Shown piece after piece: positions 32,359 to 40,407 of a DNA stretch of 64,000 nt; position 1 is the stretch's first letter, and the number at the start of each line of letters is the position of its first letter. The stretch lies in NCBI RefSeq assembly GCF_021390325.1, contig NZ_JAJUWU010000013.1, positions 1-64,000 on the forward strand, in the 5' to 3' direction. The notes under the pieces are model-generated. The model saw only the letters and a list, made by a program, of their open reading frames with translations. It had not been told where the DNA came from and ran no database searches. The stretch is from Jiella avicenniae. GTDB lineage: Bacteria > Pseudomonadota > Alphaproteobacteria > Rhizobiales > Rhizobiaceae. A program made the position numbers and the translations under genes.

Positions 32359-35069
32359 AGCCCGCCGACGAACTCGACGAAAGCGTCTTTCGCTACGTCT
32401 GGCGCTTTACCCGCAGCCAGCAGCTCTGGCTGTTCGGGGTCCTCGCCGTCTCCCTGCCGCTCTACTATCTGACGCTCGACCTGCCCAAGCGCATCGTCAA
32501 CGGTCCGATCCAGGGCGAGTGGGCGGCCGGCGAGACCCAGACGCTGTTCGACTTCTCGATCCCCTTGCCGGGTTTTCTCGGCGGCGGGGAAATCGACGTC
32601 TTCGACGGGCTCGAACTCGACAGGCTGGGGGTGCTGATGGCGCTCTCCTTCGCCTTCCTGTTCTTCGTCATCGTCAACGGCCTCTTCAAGTTCTACATCT
32701 CGACCTACAAGGGCAAGCTCGGCGAGCGGCTGCTCCGGCGGCTGCGCTATCAGCTGGTCGATCGGGTGCTGCGCTTTCCCTCCGGCCGCTTCAAGCAGGT
32801 GCGCGGTTCCGAGATCGCCTCGATGATCAAGGACGAGACCGAGCCGGTCGGCGGATTCGGCGGCAGCGCCTTCGCCGATCCGGCGCTGTTGATGAGCCAG
32901 GCGCTGACGGCGCTGTTCTTCATCGTCCTGCAGAATTTCTGGCTCGGCCTCGTCGCCGCGACCATCGTGCTCGTCCAGATCGTGATGATCCCGCGCATGC
33001 GGCGGCGGCTGGTGGTCCTCGCCCGCTCCCGGCAGCTGACCGCCCGCATCCTGTCCGGACGCATCGGCGAGGTGGTGGAAGGCATCGCCTCGATCCGCAC
33101 CAACGATACGTCGAACTACGAGCGGGCCGAACTCGGCGAGCGGCTCGGCCGGATCCTGAAGATCCGCTACGACTTCTACCAGTGGAAGTTCTTCGTGAAC
33201 TTTCTCAACAACCTGCTCGCCCAGATGACGCCGTTCATCTTCTATCTCGGCGGCGGCTATCTGGTCATCACCGGCAAGCTCGACATCGGCCAGCTGGTCG
33301 CCGTCATCGCCGCCTACAAGGACTTGCCGGCCCCCTTGAAGGAACTGATCGCCTGGGATCAGTACCGGGTCGACGTGCAGTCGAAATACGCCCAGATCCG
33401 CGAGCAGTTCGTCATGTCGGATCTCGTCGCGGCGGACACCCAGAAGGTCAGCTTCGACGCGCCCCCGCGGCTCGAGGGCGAGGTGCTGGTGTCGGGCCTG
33501 AAGGTCAGCGACGACGCCGGCAACGAGCTCCTTTACCCGACGACGCTGAGGCTCTCGCCCGGGGAAACCGTCGCCCTCGTCGGCCCGCCGGGCGGTGGCG
33601 GGGAATATCTTGCCGAAGCGCTCGTGCGGCTCGTCCAGCCGGCCGGAGGGCGCGTCGCCTTTGCCGGCACGACGCTCGATTCGATGCCGGACTTCATTCC
33701 CGGCCGGCGCCTCGGCTATTCGGCCTCGGGGCTTTTCCTGCCGCAGATGAGCGTCCGCGACGCCCTGACCTACGGGCTCAAGCACGTGCCGATGCGCCGC
33801 GAGGAGCGCAGCGGCCGTGCCGAAGCCTCACGGCTGGAGGAAGCGCGGCTCTCCGGCAATCTCGACCTCGACATCCGCGACGACTGGATCGACTACGAGG
33901 CGGCCGGCGTCACCGGACCGGAAACCCTTCCCACCCGGCTCGCCGAAGTTCTGGCGATCGTCGAGTTGCGATCGGAAATCGCCCGCTTCGGCCTGCGCGG
34001 CAAACTGCCGGAGGTCCTCGCCGACGGCGTATCCGACCAGATCCTCAGCGCCCGGGCGCGATTCCGCCAGCGGCTGATCGAGGGCGGCGACGAGGACTAT
34101 TTCGAGAGCTTCGACAGGAGCCGCTATTCCGACTACGCCTCCGTCTTCGAAAATCTCGTCTTCGGCACCGCCGATCCGGATGCCGATGCCGACCAGCCGC
34201 TTGCCGACCGGCCCTCGGTCAAGGCGGCGCTCGTGGCGAGCGGCCTCGACGACAAGCTGTTCGTCATGGGGCGGCAGATCGCCGAGACTTTGGTCGAGAT
34301 CTTCGGTGACCTTTCCGCCGACAATCCGCTGCTCGACGACATCGACCTGATGTCCCCCGAAGACGTCGAGCGCTACCGGGCCGCGCTGCGCCGGATCGAC
34401 GGCGAGGGCAAGCGCGAGGACAAGTACAAGGACAGGGACCGCCGCGCCTTCCAGCGCCTCGCCTTCGGCTATGTCGAGCCGCGGCACCGCCTGGGGCTGC
34501 TCGACGCCGGCCTGAAGCAGGCGATCGTCGCGGCGCGCGATCACTTTGCCGACGGTCTCGGTCCCGATCTCGCCGGGGCGGTGTTCCTTCACGATCCGGC
34601 CGGCGTGAACCGCGCCGCGAGCCTGCAGGACAACATCCTGTTCGGCCGCATCGTCACCCGCTATGCCGAGGCGCAGGGGCGGATCAACACGGTGCTCGCC
34701 GAGACGCTGCGCGAGACCGGCCTCTACGAGGTGGTTTTCGATCTCGGCCTCTCCTTCGACATCGGCTCTGGCGCCAAGCGGCTCGCCGCCAGCCAGCAGC
34801 AGAAGCTGACGCTCGCCCGGGCCCTGTTGAAGCGGCCCGATCTCCTCGTCCTCAACCGGCCGCTTTCGGCTCTCGACGGCGAGAGCCAGCGGCGCATCAC
34901 CGCCGCCGTGCTGAAATCGCGCCAGGACCTCGGCGTCGAGCGCCAGACGATCGTCTGGGTCCTCTCCCATTCGGAACATGCCGATCTCTTCGATCGGCGG
35001 ATCAGCTTCCGGGAGGGTCGCATGCAGGATCCGGAAAGCCGGGCCGCGACGCCGATGGAGGTGTCGTGA
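32355..35069 (+). CDS. ABC-exporter-like protein with degenerate NBD and large insertion
   Basis: A 904-residue protein. Residues 1-350 are an exporter-type transmembrane domain with helices near 25-42, 92-113, 180-213 and 283-325, plus a long loop after helix 1. The nucleotide-binding domain starts near 375. Its P-loop reads VGPPGGGGEYLAEAL (410-424), lacking the essential Lys and Ser/Thr. The signature is LAASQQQKLTLARAL (810-824) instead of LSGGQ, and Walker B is LLVLNRPLSALD with Asn-Arg for Asp-Glu. About 400 residues lie between P-loop and signature, roughly 300 more than normal. The frame is intact, so this looks like a conserved non-ATPase rather than a decayed gene. Function unknown. 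Confidence 0.85.
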   Translation: MKPADELDESVFRYVWRFTRSQQLWLFGVLAVSLPLYYLTLDLPKRIVNGPIQGEWAAGETQTLFDFSIPLPGFLGGGEIDVFDGLELDRLGVLMALSFAFLFFVIVNGLFKFYISTYKGKLGERLLRRLRYQLVDRVLRFPSGRFKQVRGSEIASMIKDETEPVGGFGGSAFADPALLMSQALTALFFIVLQNFWLGLVAATIVLVQIVMIPRMRRRLVVLARSRQLTARILSGRIGEVVEGIASIRTNDTSNYERAELGERLGRILKIRYDFYQWKFFVNFLNNLLAQMTPFIFYLGGGYLVITGKLDIGQLVAVIAAYKDLPAPLKELIAWDQYRVDVQSKYAQIREQFVMSDLVAADTQKVSFDAPPRLEGEVLVSGLKVSDDAGNELLYPTTLRLSPGETVALVGPPGGGGEYLAEALVRLVQPAGGRVAFAGTTLDSMPDFIPGRRLGYSASGLFLPQMSVRDALTYGLKHVPMRREERSGRAEASRLEEARLSGNLDLDIRDDWIDYEAAGVTGPETLPTRLAEVLAIVELRSEIARFGLRGKLPEVLADGVSDQILSARARFRQRLIEGGDEDYFESFDRSRYSDYASVFENLVFGTADPDADADQPLADRPSVKAALVASGLDDKLFVMGRQIAETLVEIFGDLSADNPLLDDIDLMSPEDVERYRAALRRIDGEGKREDKYKDRDRRAFQRLAFGYVEPRHRLGLLDAGLKQAIVAARDHFADGLGPDLAGAVFLHDPAGVNRAASLQDNILFGRIVTRYAEAQGRINTVLAETLRETGLYEVVFDLGLSFDIGSGAKRLAASQQQKLTLARALLKRPDLLVLNRPLSALDGESQRRITAAVLKSRQDLGVERQTIVWVLSHSEHADLFDRRISFREGRMQDPESRAATPMEVS

Positions 35070-35292
35070 CCGCCGCCCGGCTGCGACGCCAGCCAAAGCT
35101 CCGGGGCCGTGCTATTGATGCGGCATCCGCCGCCGTGCCAAGTTCGGGGTGCGCAAATGTCGCAGCCTCGTCGTCGCGTTTCGGGACGTTCGGAACGCGT
35201 GGCTCACGAGTTGTGATCACTGCCGGCATGCAAACTGAAATCGCGAACGGATTGTCCGCACTGCCGTCGTCGTTACGCAAGGATCGAAGACG

Positions 35293-35763
35293 ATGCTTCT
35301 GAAATCCGAGATCGACCTCCTGAGGGCCGTGCCGCTGTTCGCCGGCATCGAGCCCAGTCGGCTGAAGCTGATCGCCTACACCGCCGAGACGGTGATGTAT
35401 CGCGAGGGCCAGGTGCTCTGCCGGCAGGGCGAACAGGGGGATGCCGCCTTCGTCCTGATGGACGGCGAGGCGGACGTCTCGATCGCGGCCGAGACCGGCG
35501 ACTTCGTCGTGGCCAGACTGAAGACCGGCGACGTCGTCGGCGAGATCTCGATCCTCTGCGACGTGCCGCGCACCGCGACGGTGACCGCCAAGACGCCCGT
35601 CTCGGCGCTCAGGGTTCGCAAGGACGCCTTCCTGCAGCTGGTGCGGCAGTTCCCGGAAGTGGCGGCCGAAGTGATGCGCGGGCTGGCGGAACGGCTGAGC
35701 CACACCAATGCCGAGCTGGTTCGCGCCCGCGACCTCGCCGCCGGCAAGGGCGGAGCCAGATGA
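35293..35763 (+). CDS. cyclic-nucleotide-binding (CNB) domain protein
   Basis: A 156-residue stand-alone CNB domain with no output domain. The beta-roll VLCRQGEQGDAAFVLMDGEA leads to the phosphate-binding cassette GEISILCDVPRTATV (residues 83-97), with Glu84 and Arg93 positioned to hold the ribose and phosphate. The C-terminal helices carry FPEVAAEVMRGLAERLSHTN. The stop overlaps the MBL gene start (ATGA). It lies 223 bases after the degenerate ABC gene and upstream of a cyclase, suggesting it reads the local cAMP or cGMP signal and passes it to a partner protein. Confidence 0.88.
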   Translation: MLLKSEIDLLRAVPLFAGIEPSRLKLIAYTAETVMYREGQVLCRQGEQGDAAFVLMDGEADVSIAAETGDFVVARLKTGDVVGEISILCDVPRTATVTAKTPVSALRVRKDAFLQLVRQFPEVAAEVMRGLAERLSHTNAELVRARDLAAGKGGAR

Positions 35764-36587
35764 GCCGTTTCGAACTGACGGTCTGGGGCGCGCGCGGCTC
35801 GATCCCGGCACCGGCCGCCGTCAATACCCGCTATGGCAGCGACACGAGCTGCGTCGAGTTGCGCTGCGGCGAAAGGGTGATCTTTCTCGACGCCGGCACC
35901 GGCATCGTCGCCGCCGGCCGCAAGCTCTACGAGGAGAAGCGGGTCGACGATTTCGACGTCCTTCTGACCCACTGCCATTTCGACCACGTCATGGGCCTGC
36001 CCTTCCTGATCCCGCTCTACAAGGACCACGTCTCGGCGCGGATCTTCGCCGGCCATCTCCTCGACGGAACCACCTGCCGGAACATGGTCGCCCGGTTCAT
36101 GTGCCCGCCCTATTTTCCGGTGACGCCGAAACAGTTTGCGGCGAAGATCGGCTATCGCGACTTCCGACCGCCGGACGAGATCGATCTCGGCGACGGCATC
36201 TGCGTGAAGACCTTCCGGTTGAACCATCCGAACGGGGCGGTGGGCTACCGGGTGGATTTCGATGGCCGCTCGCTCTGCTACATCACCGACACCGAGCACG
36301 AGGTCGGAACGATCGATCCGGCGCTGGTCGAGTTCATCGCCGGCGCCGAGGTGATGATCTACGATTCGACCTATACGGACGAGGACTTCGCCCGCTACGT
36401 CGGTTTCGGCCATTCGACCTGGCAGCAGGGCGTCCGCCTCTGCCGGGCCGCCGGCGTGGAACGGTTCGTCGCCTTCCATCACGACGTCTCGCGGACCGAC
36501 GGCTGGCTGGAGAGGCTGGAGGCCGAGATGCGGGCCGTGTTTCCCGGCGCATACGTCGCCAGCACCGGCCTGACGCTGTCGGTCTGA
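35760..36587 (+). CDS. metallo-beta-lactamase-fold hydrolase
   Basis: A 275-residue MBL-fold enzyme. The metal motif LLTHCHFDHVMGLPF (H71, H73, D75, H76) is intact, and the downstream ligands appear in FRLNHPNG, CYITDTEHE and AFHHDVSRTD. The opening WGARGSIPAP and VNTRYGSDTSCVEL match the RNase Z/PqqB/phosphodiesterase-like branch that often acts on phosphodiester substrates. Coupling with a CNB protein and a cyclase makes a cyclic nucleotide phosphodiesterase role attractive, but that is inference. There is no signal peptide, so it is cytoplasmic. Confidence 0.85.
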   Translation: MSRFELTVWGARGSIPAPAAVNTRYGSDTSCVELRCGERVIFLDAGTGIVAAGRKLYEEKRVDDFDVLLTHCHFDHVMGLPFLIPLYKDHVSARIFAGHLLDGTTCRNMVARFMCPPYFPVTPKQFAAKIGYRDFRPPDEIDLGDGICVKTFRLNHPNGAVGYRVDFDGRSLCYITDTEHEVGTIDPALVEFIAGAEVMIYDSTYTDEDFARYVGFGHSTWQQGVRLCRAAGVERFVAFHHDVSRTDGWLERLEAEMRAVFPGAYVASTGLTLSV

Positions 36588-36738
36588 CCGCAGGGCCCGG
36601 GCGGACGGCAGGGCCGCAATCGGCGCCTCGTCTTGAAAAGACCGCCATGGCTCTTCAGTTGATGTTGGATCGGACCGCCACCCCGAGAGGAACCCGGCGG
36701 TTCGCTTCGGGCATTTCTGCAACGAAAGGGCTGGCGTC

Positions 36739-37968
36739 ATGGGGCTTGCCGATCAGGTCAACGAATGGCTGCTCTCCGAGGCGCTCGGCGAGCCGAAGCT
36801 CGAAGACATCTTCTATCGCCTGTGCATCAAGCTGCTCGGCATCGGCGTGCCGATCTCGCGGGCACGGCTGAACTGGCCGACGCTGCATCCCCTGTTTCGC
36901 GCCGAGATGATCTCCTGGGACCGCCACGACAGGGTGGCGACGCTCGATCATTTCCACCATCAGGACTCCAACACCGAAGCCTGGCAGGCGAGCCCGCTCA
37001 AGCACATGCTGGAGAACGACCTGAAGATCCTGCGCCGGCGGCTGGCCGGGCCCGGCAGGCTCACCGACTTCCGGCTGCTGGAGGAACTCGCCGCACACGG
37101 CTTCACGGACTATCTGGCGCTTCGCACGGCATTCAAGCAGCCCGGCAAGGGGACGGAATTGCGGGGAACCGGCATCATCGTGATCTGGGCCTGCGACCGC
37201 GACGGCGGGTTCACCGAGGAGGATCTCTCCGTCCTGCAGGAAATCCAGCGCAGCCTGGCGCTGGTCTGCAAGTCGATCATCCAGCAGCAGATCACCACCA
37301 ACATCGTCGAGGCCTATCTCGGCCGGCAGGCCGGCCGCAGCGTGCTCGAGGGCAACATCCGCCTCGGCGACGGCGCGACGACCAAGGCGCTGGTCTGGTA
37401 TTCCGACCTGCGCGACTCCACCCATCTGACGGCGACGCTTTCCAGCGACGACTATCTGGCGCTCCTCAACGACTATTTCGAATGCGCCGCCCGGCCGGCC
37501 ATCCTTGCCGGCGGCGAGGTTCTGGCCTTCATCGGCGATGCCGTCCTGATCGTCTTTCCGATGGAGACGCGGGCCGAGGGCGAGGCCGTGCTCCGCAAGG
37601 TGCTCGACGCCCTATCGCAATCCTTCGACATGCGCGACGGCGTCAACGCCACGCGCCGTGCCGCGGGCCTCGCCGCGATCAACTTCGGCATCGGCCTCAA
37701 CATCGGCAAGGTGGTGTTCGGCAATATCGGCGTACCCGAGCGCCTCGCCTTCACCGTCATCGGTCCGACCGTGACGGAGGTCGAGCGCATCGAGAAGCTG
37801 ACCAAGACGATGGATGCCAACGTTCTCGCCAGCAAGCGCGTCGCCGATCTCGTGCCCGGGCGTTGGCGCTCGGTCGGCTCCCATGCCCTCGAGGGCGTCG
37901 ACGAGCCGATGGAACTCTTCATGCCGCTGAACTTGGCGGCAGTGCCGCTGAAGGCGGCGGCCGAGTAA
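36739..37968 (+). CDS. soluble class III adenylate/guanylate cyclase
   Basis: A 409-residue cytoplasmic cyclase. Residues 1-185 form an N-terminal sensor-like domain (possibly GAF-related: TGIIVIWACDRDGGFTEEDL). The catalytic domain has D223 in VWYSDLRDSTHLT and D267 in LAFIGDAVLIVFP, then GIGLNIGKVVFGNIG and FTVIGPTVTEVERIEKL, where Thr replaces the common Asn before the Arg. It ends at AAAE-TAA, and the third base of the stop is supplied by the adjoining insertion sequence. It is the last gene of the CNB-MBL-cyclase group and separate in sequence from the membrane cyclase at 24350-25678. Confidence 0.9.
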   Translation: MGLADQVNEWLLSEALGEPKLEDIFYRLCIKLLGIGVPISRARLNWPTLHPLFRAEMISWDRHDRVATLDHFHHQDSNTEAWQASPLKHMLENDLKILRRRLAGPGRLTDFRLLEELAAHGFTDYLALRTAFKQPGKGTELRGTGIIVIWACDRDGGFTEEDLSVLQEIQRSLALVCKSIIQQQITTNIVEAYLGRQAGRSVLEGNIRLGDGATTKALVWYSDLRDSTHLTATLSSDDYLALLNDYFECAARPAILAGGEVLAFIGDAVLIVFPMETRAEGEAVLRKVLDALSQSFDMRDGVNATRRAAGLAAINFGIGLNIGKVVFGNIGVPERLAFTVIGPTVTEVERIEKLTKTMDANVLASKRVADLVPGRWRSVGSHALEGVDEPMELFMPLNLAAVPLKAAAE

Positions 37969-38054
37969 TACCAACCGCCCCGAATTCTGACTCTGGGTGG
38001 ATTCCCACGGCGCTGAAAGTCTGACTCTCTGTGATTTGCGACAGGGAGGCCCCG

Positions 38055-38564
38055 ATGGCAGGGATCGAGATCACGCGTTTGGAGATGAGTTCATCCGAGC
38101 TTCGGGCGGCTTCGGCGAAGGCGCCGAACGTGAAGGCGGCGCGGCGGATGCTGGCTCTGGCGATGGTGCTGGATGGGGTCGACCGCAAGACGGCGGCCGA
38201 AACCTGCGGCATGGATCGCCAGACGCTTCGCGACTGGGTTCACCGTTACAACGCAGATGGATTGGCCGGCCTGGTGAACCGCAGCTATGCCGGCCCGAAA
38301 CGGCGGCTGAACCCGGAGAACCTCGCCGAACTGGCAGCGATCGTGGAGGCGGGACCCGATCCCCAAAAGGACGGGGTCGTGCGCTGGCGCCAGAGCGATC
38401 TGCAGCGGGTGATCGAAGAGCGCTTCGGTGTCGTCCTGACGGAACGGGCTGTCGGCAAGCAGTTGGCGTATCTCGGCTTCAAGCGCCTTTCCGTTCGCGC
38501 CCAGCATCCCAAGTCCGACCCCGCAGCACAGGAGGCTTTTAAAAAAGCTTCTGCGAAACCGTGA
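38055..38564 (+). CDS. IS630 transposase, N-terminal frame (OrfA)
   Basis: DNA-binding half of the transposase, 169 residues. GGGAGG precedes ATG 38055. Helix-turn-helix segments are RRMLALAMVLDGVDRKTAAE and GMDRQTLRDWVHRYNADG, followed by a linker and a second winged domain (DLQRVIEERFGVVLTERAVG). A run of six A at 38541-38546, with GGAGG upstream and a GCTTTT/AAAAGC dyad, lies where the frame must shift by -1 to join OrfB. It could be programmed frameshifting or an inactivating indel. Confidence 0.88.
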   Translation: MAGIEITRLEMSSSELRAASAKAPNVKAARRMLALAMVLDGVDRKTAAETCGMDRQTLRDWVHRYNADGLAGLVNRSYAGPKRRLNPENLAELAAIVEAGPDPQKDGVVRWRQSDLQRVIEERFGVVLTERAVGKQLAYLGFKRLSVRAQHPKSDPAAQEAFKKASAKP

Positions 38565-39118
38565 CGGCCGCCTTGCCGGAAGCGGCAAGGGACAAGCCGA
38601 TCGAGATCTGGTTCCAGGATGAAGCCCGGGTCGGCCAGCAGGGCACGCTGACCCGCGTCTGGGCACGGCGAGGCACGAGACCACGCGGCCCGCGCGACCG
38701 ACGCTACAAATGGGCGTATATCTTCGGGGCTGTATGCCCCACCCGGGCAACGAGCGCGGCGCTCGTCCTTCCCCGGGCCAACGCCGAGATGCTGCAATTG
38801 CATCTCGACGAGATCGGCCGACAGGTCGCCGAAGACGCCCATGCCGTCCTCGTCTGGGACGGTGCAGGCTATCACAAGTCGGACGAGCTGGACGTTCCCG
38901 GCAACATCACCATCGTCGAACTGCCGCCATACGCCCCCGAACTCAACCCGGTCGAGAACGTCTGGCAGTATCTGCGCCAGAACAAGCTCGCGATCACCGT
39001 CTTCGACGACTATGCCCACATCGTCGACGTCTGCTGCGATGCATGGACATTCTTCGCACGAGACCCGGCAACCGTCGCATCAATAACCCGAAGGTCATGG
39101 ACACAGATCAAGGGTTAG
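38561..39118 (+). CDS. IS630 transposase, catalytic frame (OrfB)
   Basis: DDE catalytic half, 185 residues from a GTG that overlaps the OrfA stop. In the -1 frame, continuity with OrfA is natural: ...FKK-SFCETVTAALPEAAR. The catalytic acids are in IEIWFQDEARVGQQ, AVLVWDGAGYH and ELNPVENVWQYLR, so the triad is intact. The C-terminus runs up to the right inverted repeat. Cut-and-paste transposition into TA is the family mechanism. Confidence 0.9.
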   Translation: MTAALPEAARDKPIEIWFQDEARVGQQGTLTRVWARRGTRPRGPRDRRYKWAYIFGAVCPTRATSAALVLPRANAEMLQLHLDEIGRQVAEDAHAVLVWDGAGYHKSDELDVPGNITIVELPPYAPELNPVENVWQYLRQNKLAITVFDDYAHIVDVCCDAWTFFARDPATVASITRRSWTQIKG

Positions 39119-39144
39119 GGCTGTTGGTATAAGGGGGCCCTCCC

Positions 39145-39660
39145 TCAGAGCGTCAGCGGCAGGACGAAGGGCGTGCCGGCGAAGGCGTTTTCGCCGCGGC
39201 CGATCGCCGTGATCGCCGCGACCATCCGGCCGCCTCGCCCGAGCTTTTCGTCGGCGAGCGCGACCAGCCGGGGATTGGGCGTCGCCGAGGGCGAGCGACG
39301 GCGCAATTCGTTCGCAAGAGCCGCTTCGTCGAGATCGGGATTGATGGCGATCGCCAGGATGTAGGCGGCCGCCGTCGATCGGCTGATGCCGGCGAAGCAG
39401 TGGATCGCCAGCGGCCTGTCCCGGCTCCAGCGCGAACCGAATGCGATCAGCTGGTCGAGATGATCCCGGGAGGGCGCGACGAAACCCGCCATCTCCTCGG
39501 CGATGTCGTTGAAGCCGAGAAAGAGATGGCGCGGCGCCGCGACCGCCACCGGGCGGTCGACGACGGTTTCGGCATTGATCAGCGTGACGAGATCGAGGGC
39601 GCCGTGCTCTTCGACCGTCTTCGGCATGTCGGCGAGGGAGGAGACGACGAGATAGCTCAT
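39145..39660 (-). CDS. dual-specificity/tyrosine phosphatase-like protein
   Basis: A 171-residue cysteine phosphatase. The P-loop IHCFAGISRSTAAAYILA matches HCxxGxxRS with the nucleophilic Cys and Arg. The general acid is probably Asp63 in FLGFNDIAEEM, by analogy with related bacterial proteins. The ATG at 39660 gives MSYLVVSSLAD; the frame extends a few codons further through a TTG start. Its physiological target is unknown. It ends 16 bases from the insertion sequence and was originally separated from the cyclase stop by only about a dozen bases. Confidence 0.85.
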   Translation of the reverse strand: MSYLVVSSLADMPKTVEEHGALDLVTLINAETVVDRPVAVAAPRHLFLGFNDIAEEMAGFVAPSRDHLDQLIAFGSRWSRDRPLAIHCFAGISRSTAAAYILAIAINPDLDEAALANELRRRSPSATPNPRLVALADEKLGRGGRMVAAITAIGRGENAFAGTPFVLPLTL

Positions 39661-39720
39661 GGCGCTGCTATAGGGCCTCCCCGACGAGATTGCCAATGCA
39701 TCGCACGAAGGTGGACGGGC

Positions 39721-40407
39721 TCATCGCGCGCTTGCTGCCGCCGGCGGGGCGTTCGTCGCGCCGCCGGTCCGTGGTCGCCCTGCGGTCAGTTCCTTGTCCA
39801 GCACGGCGAAGCGCTCCAGGAAGGCGGCCTCCATCCGCGTTGCCGGCTGCGGCGCGAAGTCTTCCGGCGAGACGACCTCCCGTCCCGGCGCGCCGAAGAA
39901 CTTCGCCGCCTCCTTCTCGCCGAAACCGGCGAGCAGCGTCGCCTCGTAATAGGCCGAGACCCGGTCGGCCGCCTTGATCGCCTTCTCCACCGGCGCCGGC
40001 AGCTCGCCCGGCAGGCCGAAGCGCAGGTGGATCGCCGCCTGCAGCCGCTTCTCGACCGTCTTGTAGTCGCCGCCCATCACCGCCTTGAAGGGCGAAATCA
40101 TGTCGCCGACGACATATTCCGGCCCGTCATGCAGGAGCGCCGCCATGCGCCAGCGCGGATCGACCTCTCTCTCGGCGACGATCCTTTCGACGATCAGCGA
40201 GTGCTGGGCGACGGAAAAGGCGTAGTCGCCCCTGGTCTGGCCGTTCCACCGGGCGACGCGGGCGAGGCCATGGGCGATGTCGGAAATCTCGACGTCGAGG
40301 GGCGAGGGATCGAGAAGATCGAGCCTGCGGCCGGACAACATGCGCTGCCAGACGCGGGGTGCGCTTCGTCCCTCGCTGGCTTTCGGCGGGGCGTGGCGGC
40401 GGCTCAT
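39721..40407 (-). CDS. HD-domain hydrolase, YfbR-like
   Basis: A 228-residue HD-superfamily protein. The metal-binding motif has YAFSVAQHSLIVERIV (first His), the doublet AALLHDGPEYVVGDM, and a later Asp in AIKAADRVSAYYEA. Proteins of this type are 5'-nucleotidases or nucleotide hydrolases. The opening, VWQRMLSGRRLDLLDPSPLD, is a common leader in rhizobial members. The C-terminal 25 residues are Ala/Pro-rich. The start overlaps the stop of ygfZ (ATGA), so the two genes are co-translated. Confidence 0.87.
   Translation of the reverse strand: MSRRHAPPKASEGRSAPRVWQRMLSGRRLDLLDPSPLDVEISDIAHGLARVARWNGQTRGDYAFSVAQHSLIVERIVAEREVDPRWRMAALLHDGPEYVVGDMISPFKAVMGGDYKTVEKRLQAAIHLRFGLPGELPAPVEKAIKAADRVSAYYEATLLAGFGEKEAAKFFGAPGREVVSPEDFAPQPATRMEAAFLERFAVLDKELTAGRPRTGGATNAPPAAASAR

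Larger units (their letters stand above)
37968..39129 (+). mobile_element. IS630-family insertion sequence
   Basis: A ~1162-base insertion with imperfect terminal inverted repeats (TACCAACCGCCCC at 37969-37981 against TACCAACAGCCCT read inward from 39129; 11 of 13 match). TA lies on both sides (37966-37967 and 39130-39131), as expected for IS630 target duplication. It encodes a transposase in two overlapping frames. Removing the element and one TA leaves GAG-TAA, so it entered the stop codon of the cyclase gene and recreated it. Confidence 0.88.

Noticed and set aside
35066-35302. 78-residue frame between the degenerate ABC gene and the CNB gene
   Set aside because: No ribosome-binding site, Ser/Arg/Ala-rich with no family resemblance, and it overlaps the start of the CNB gene; it is probably leader DNA.
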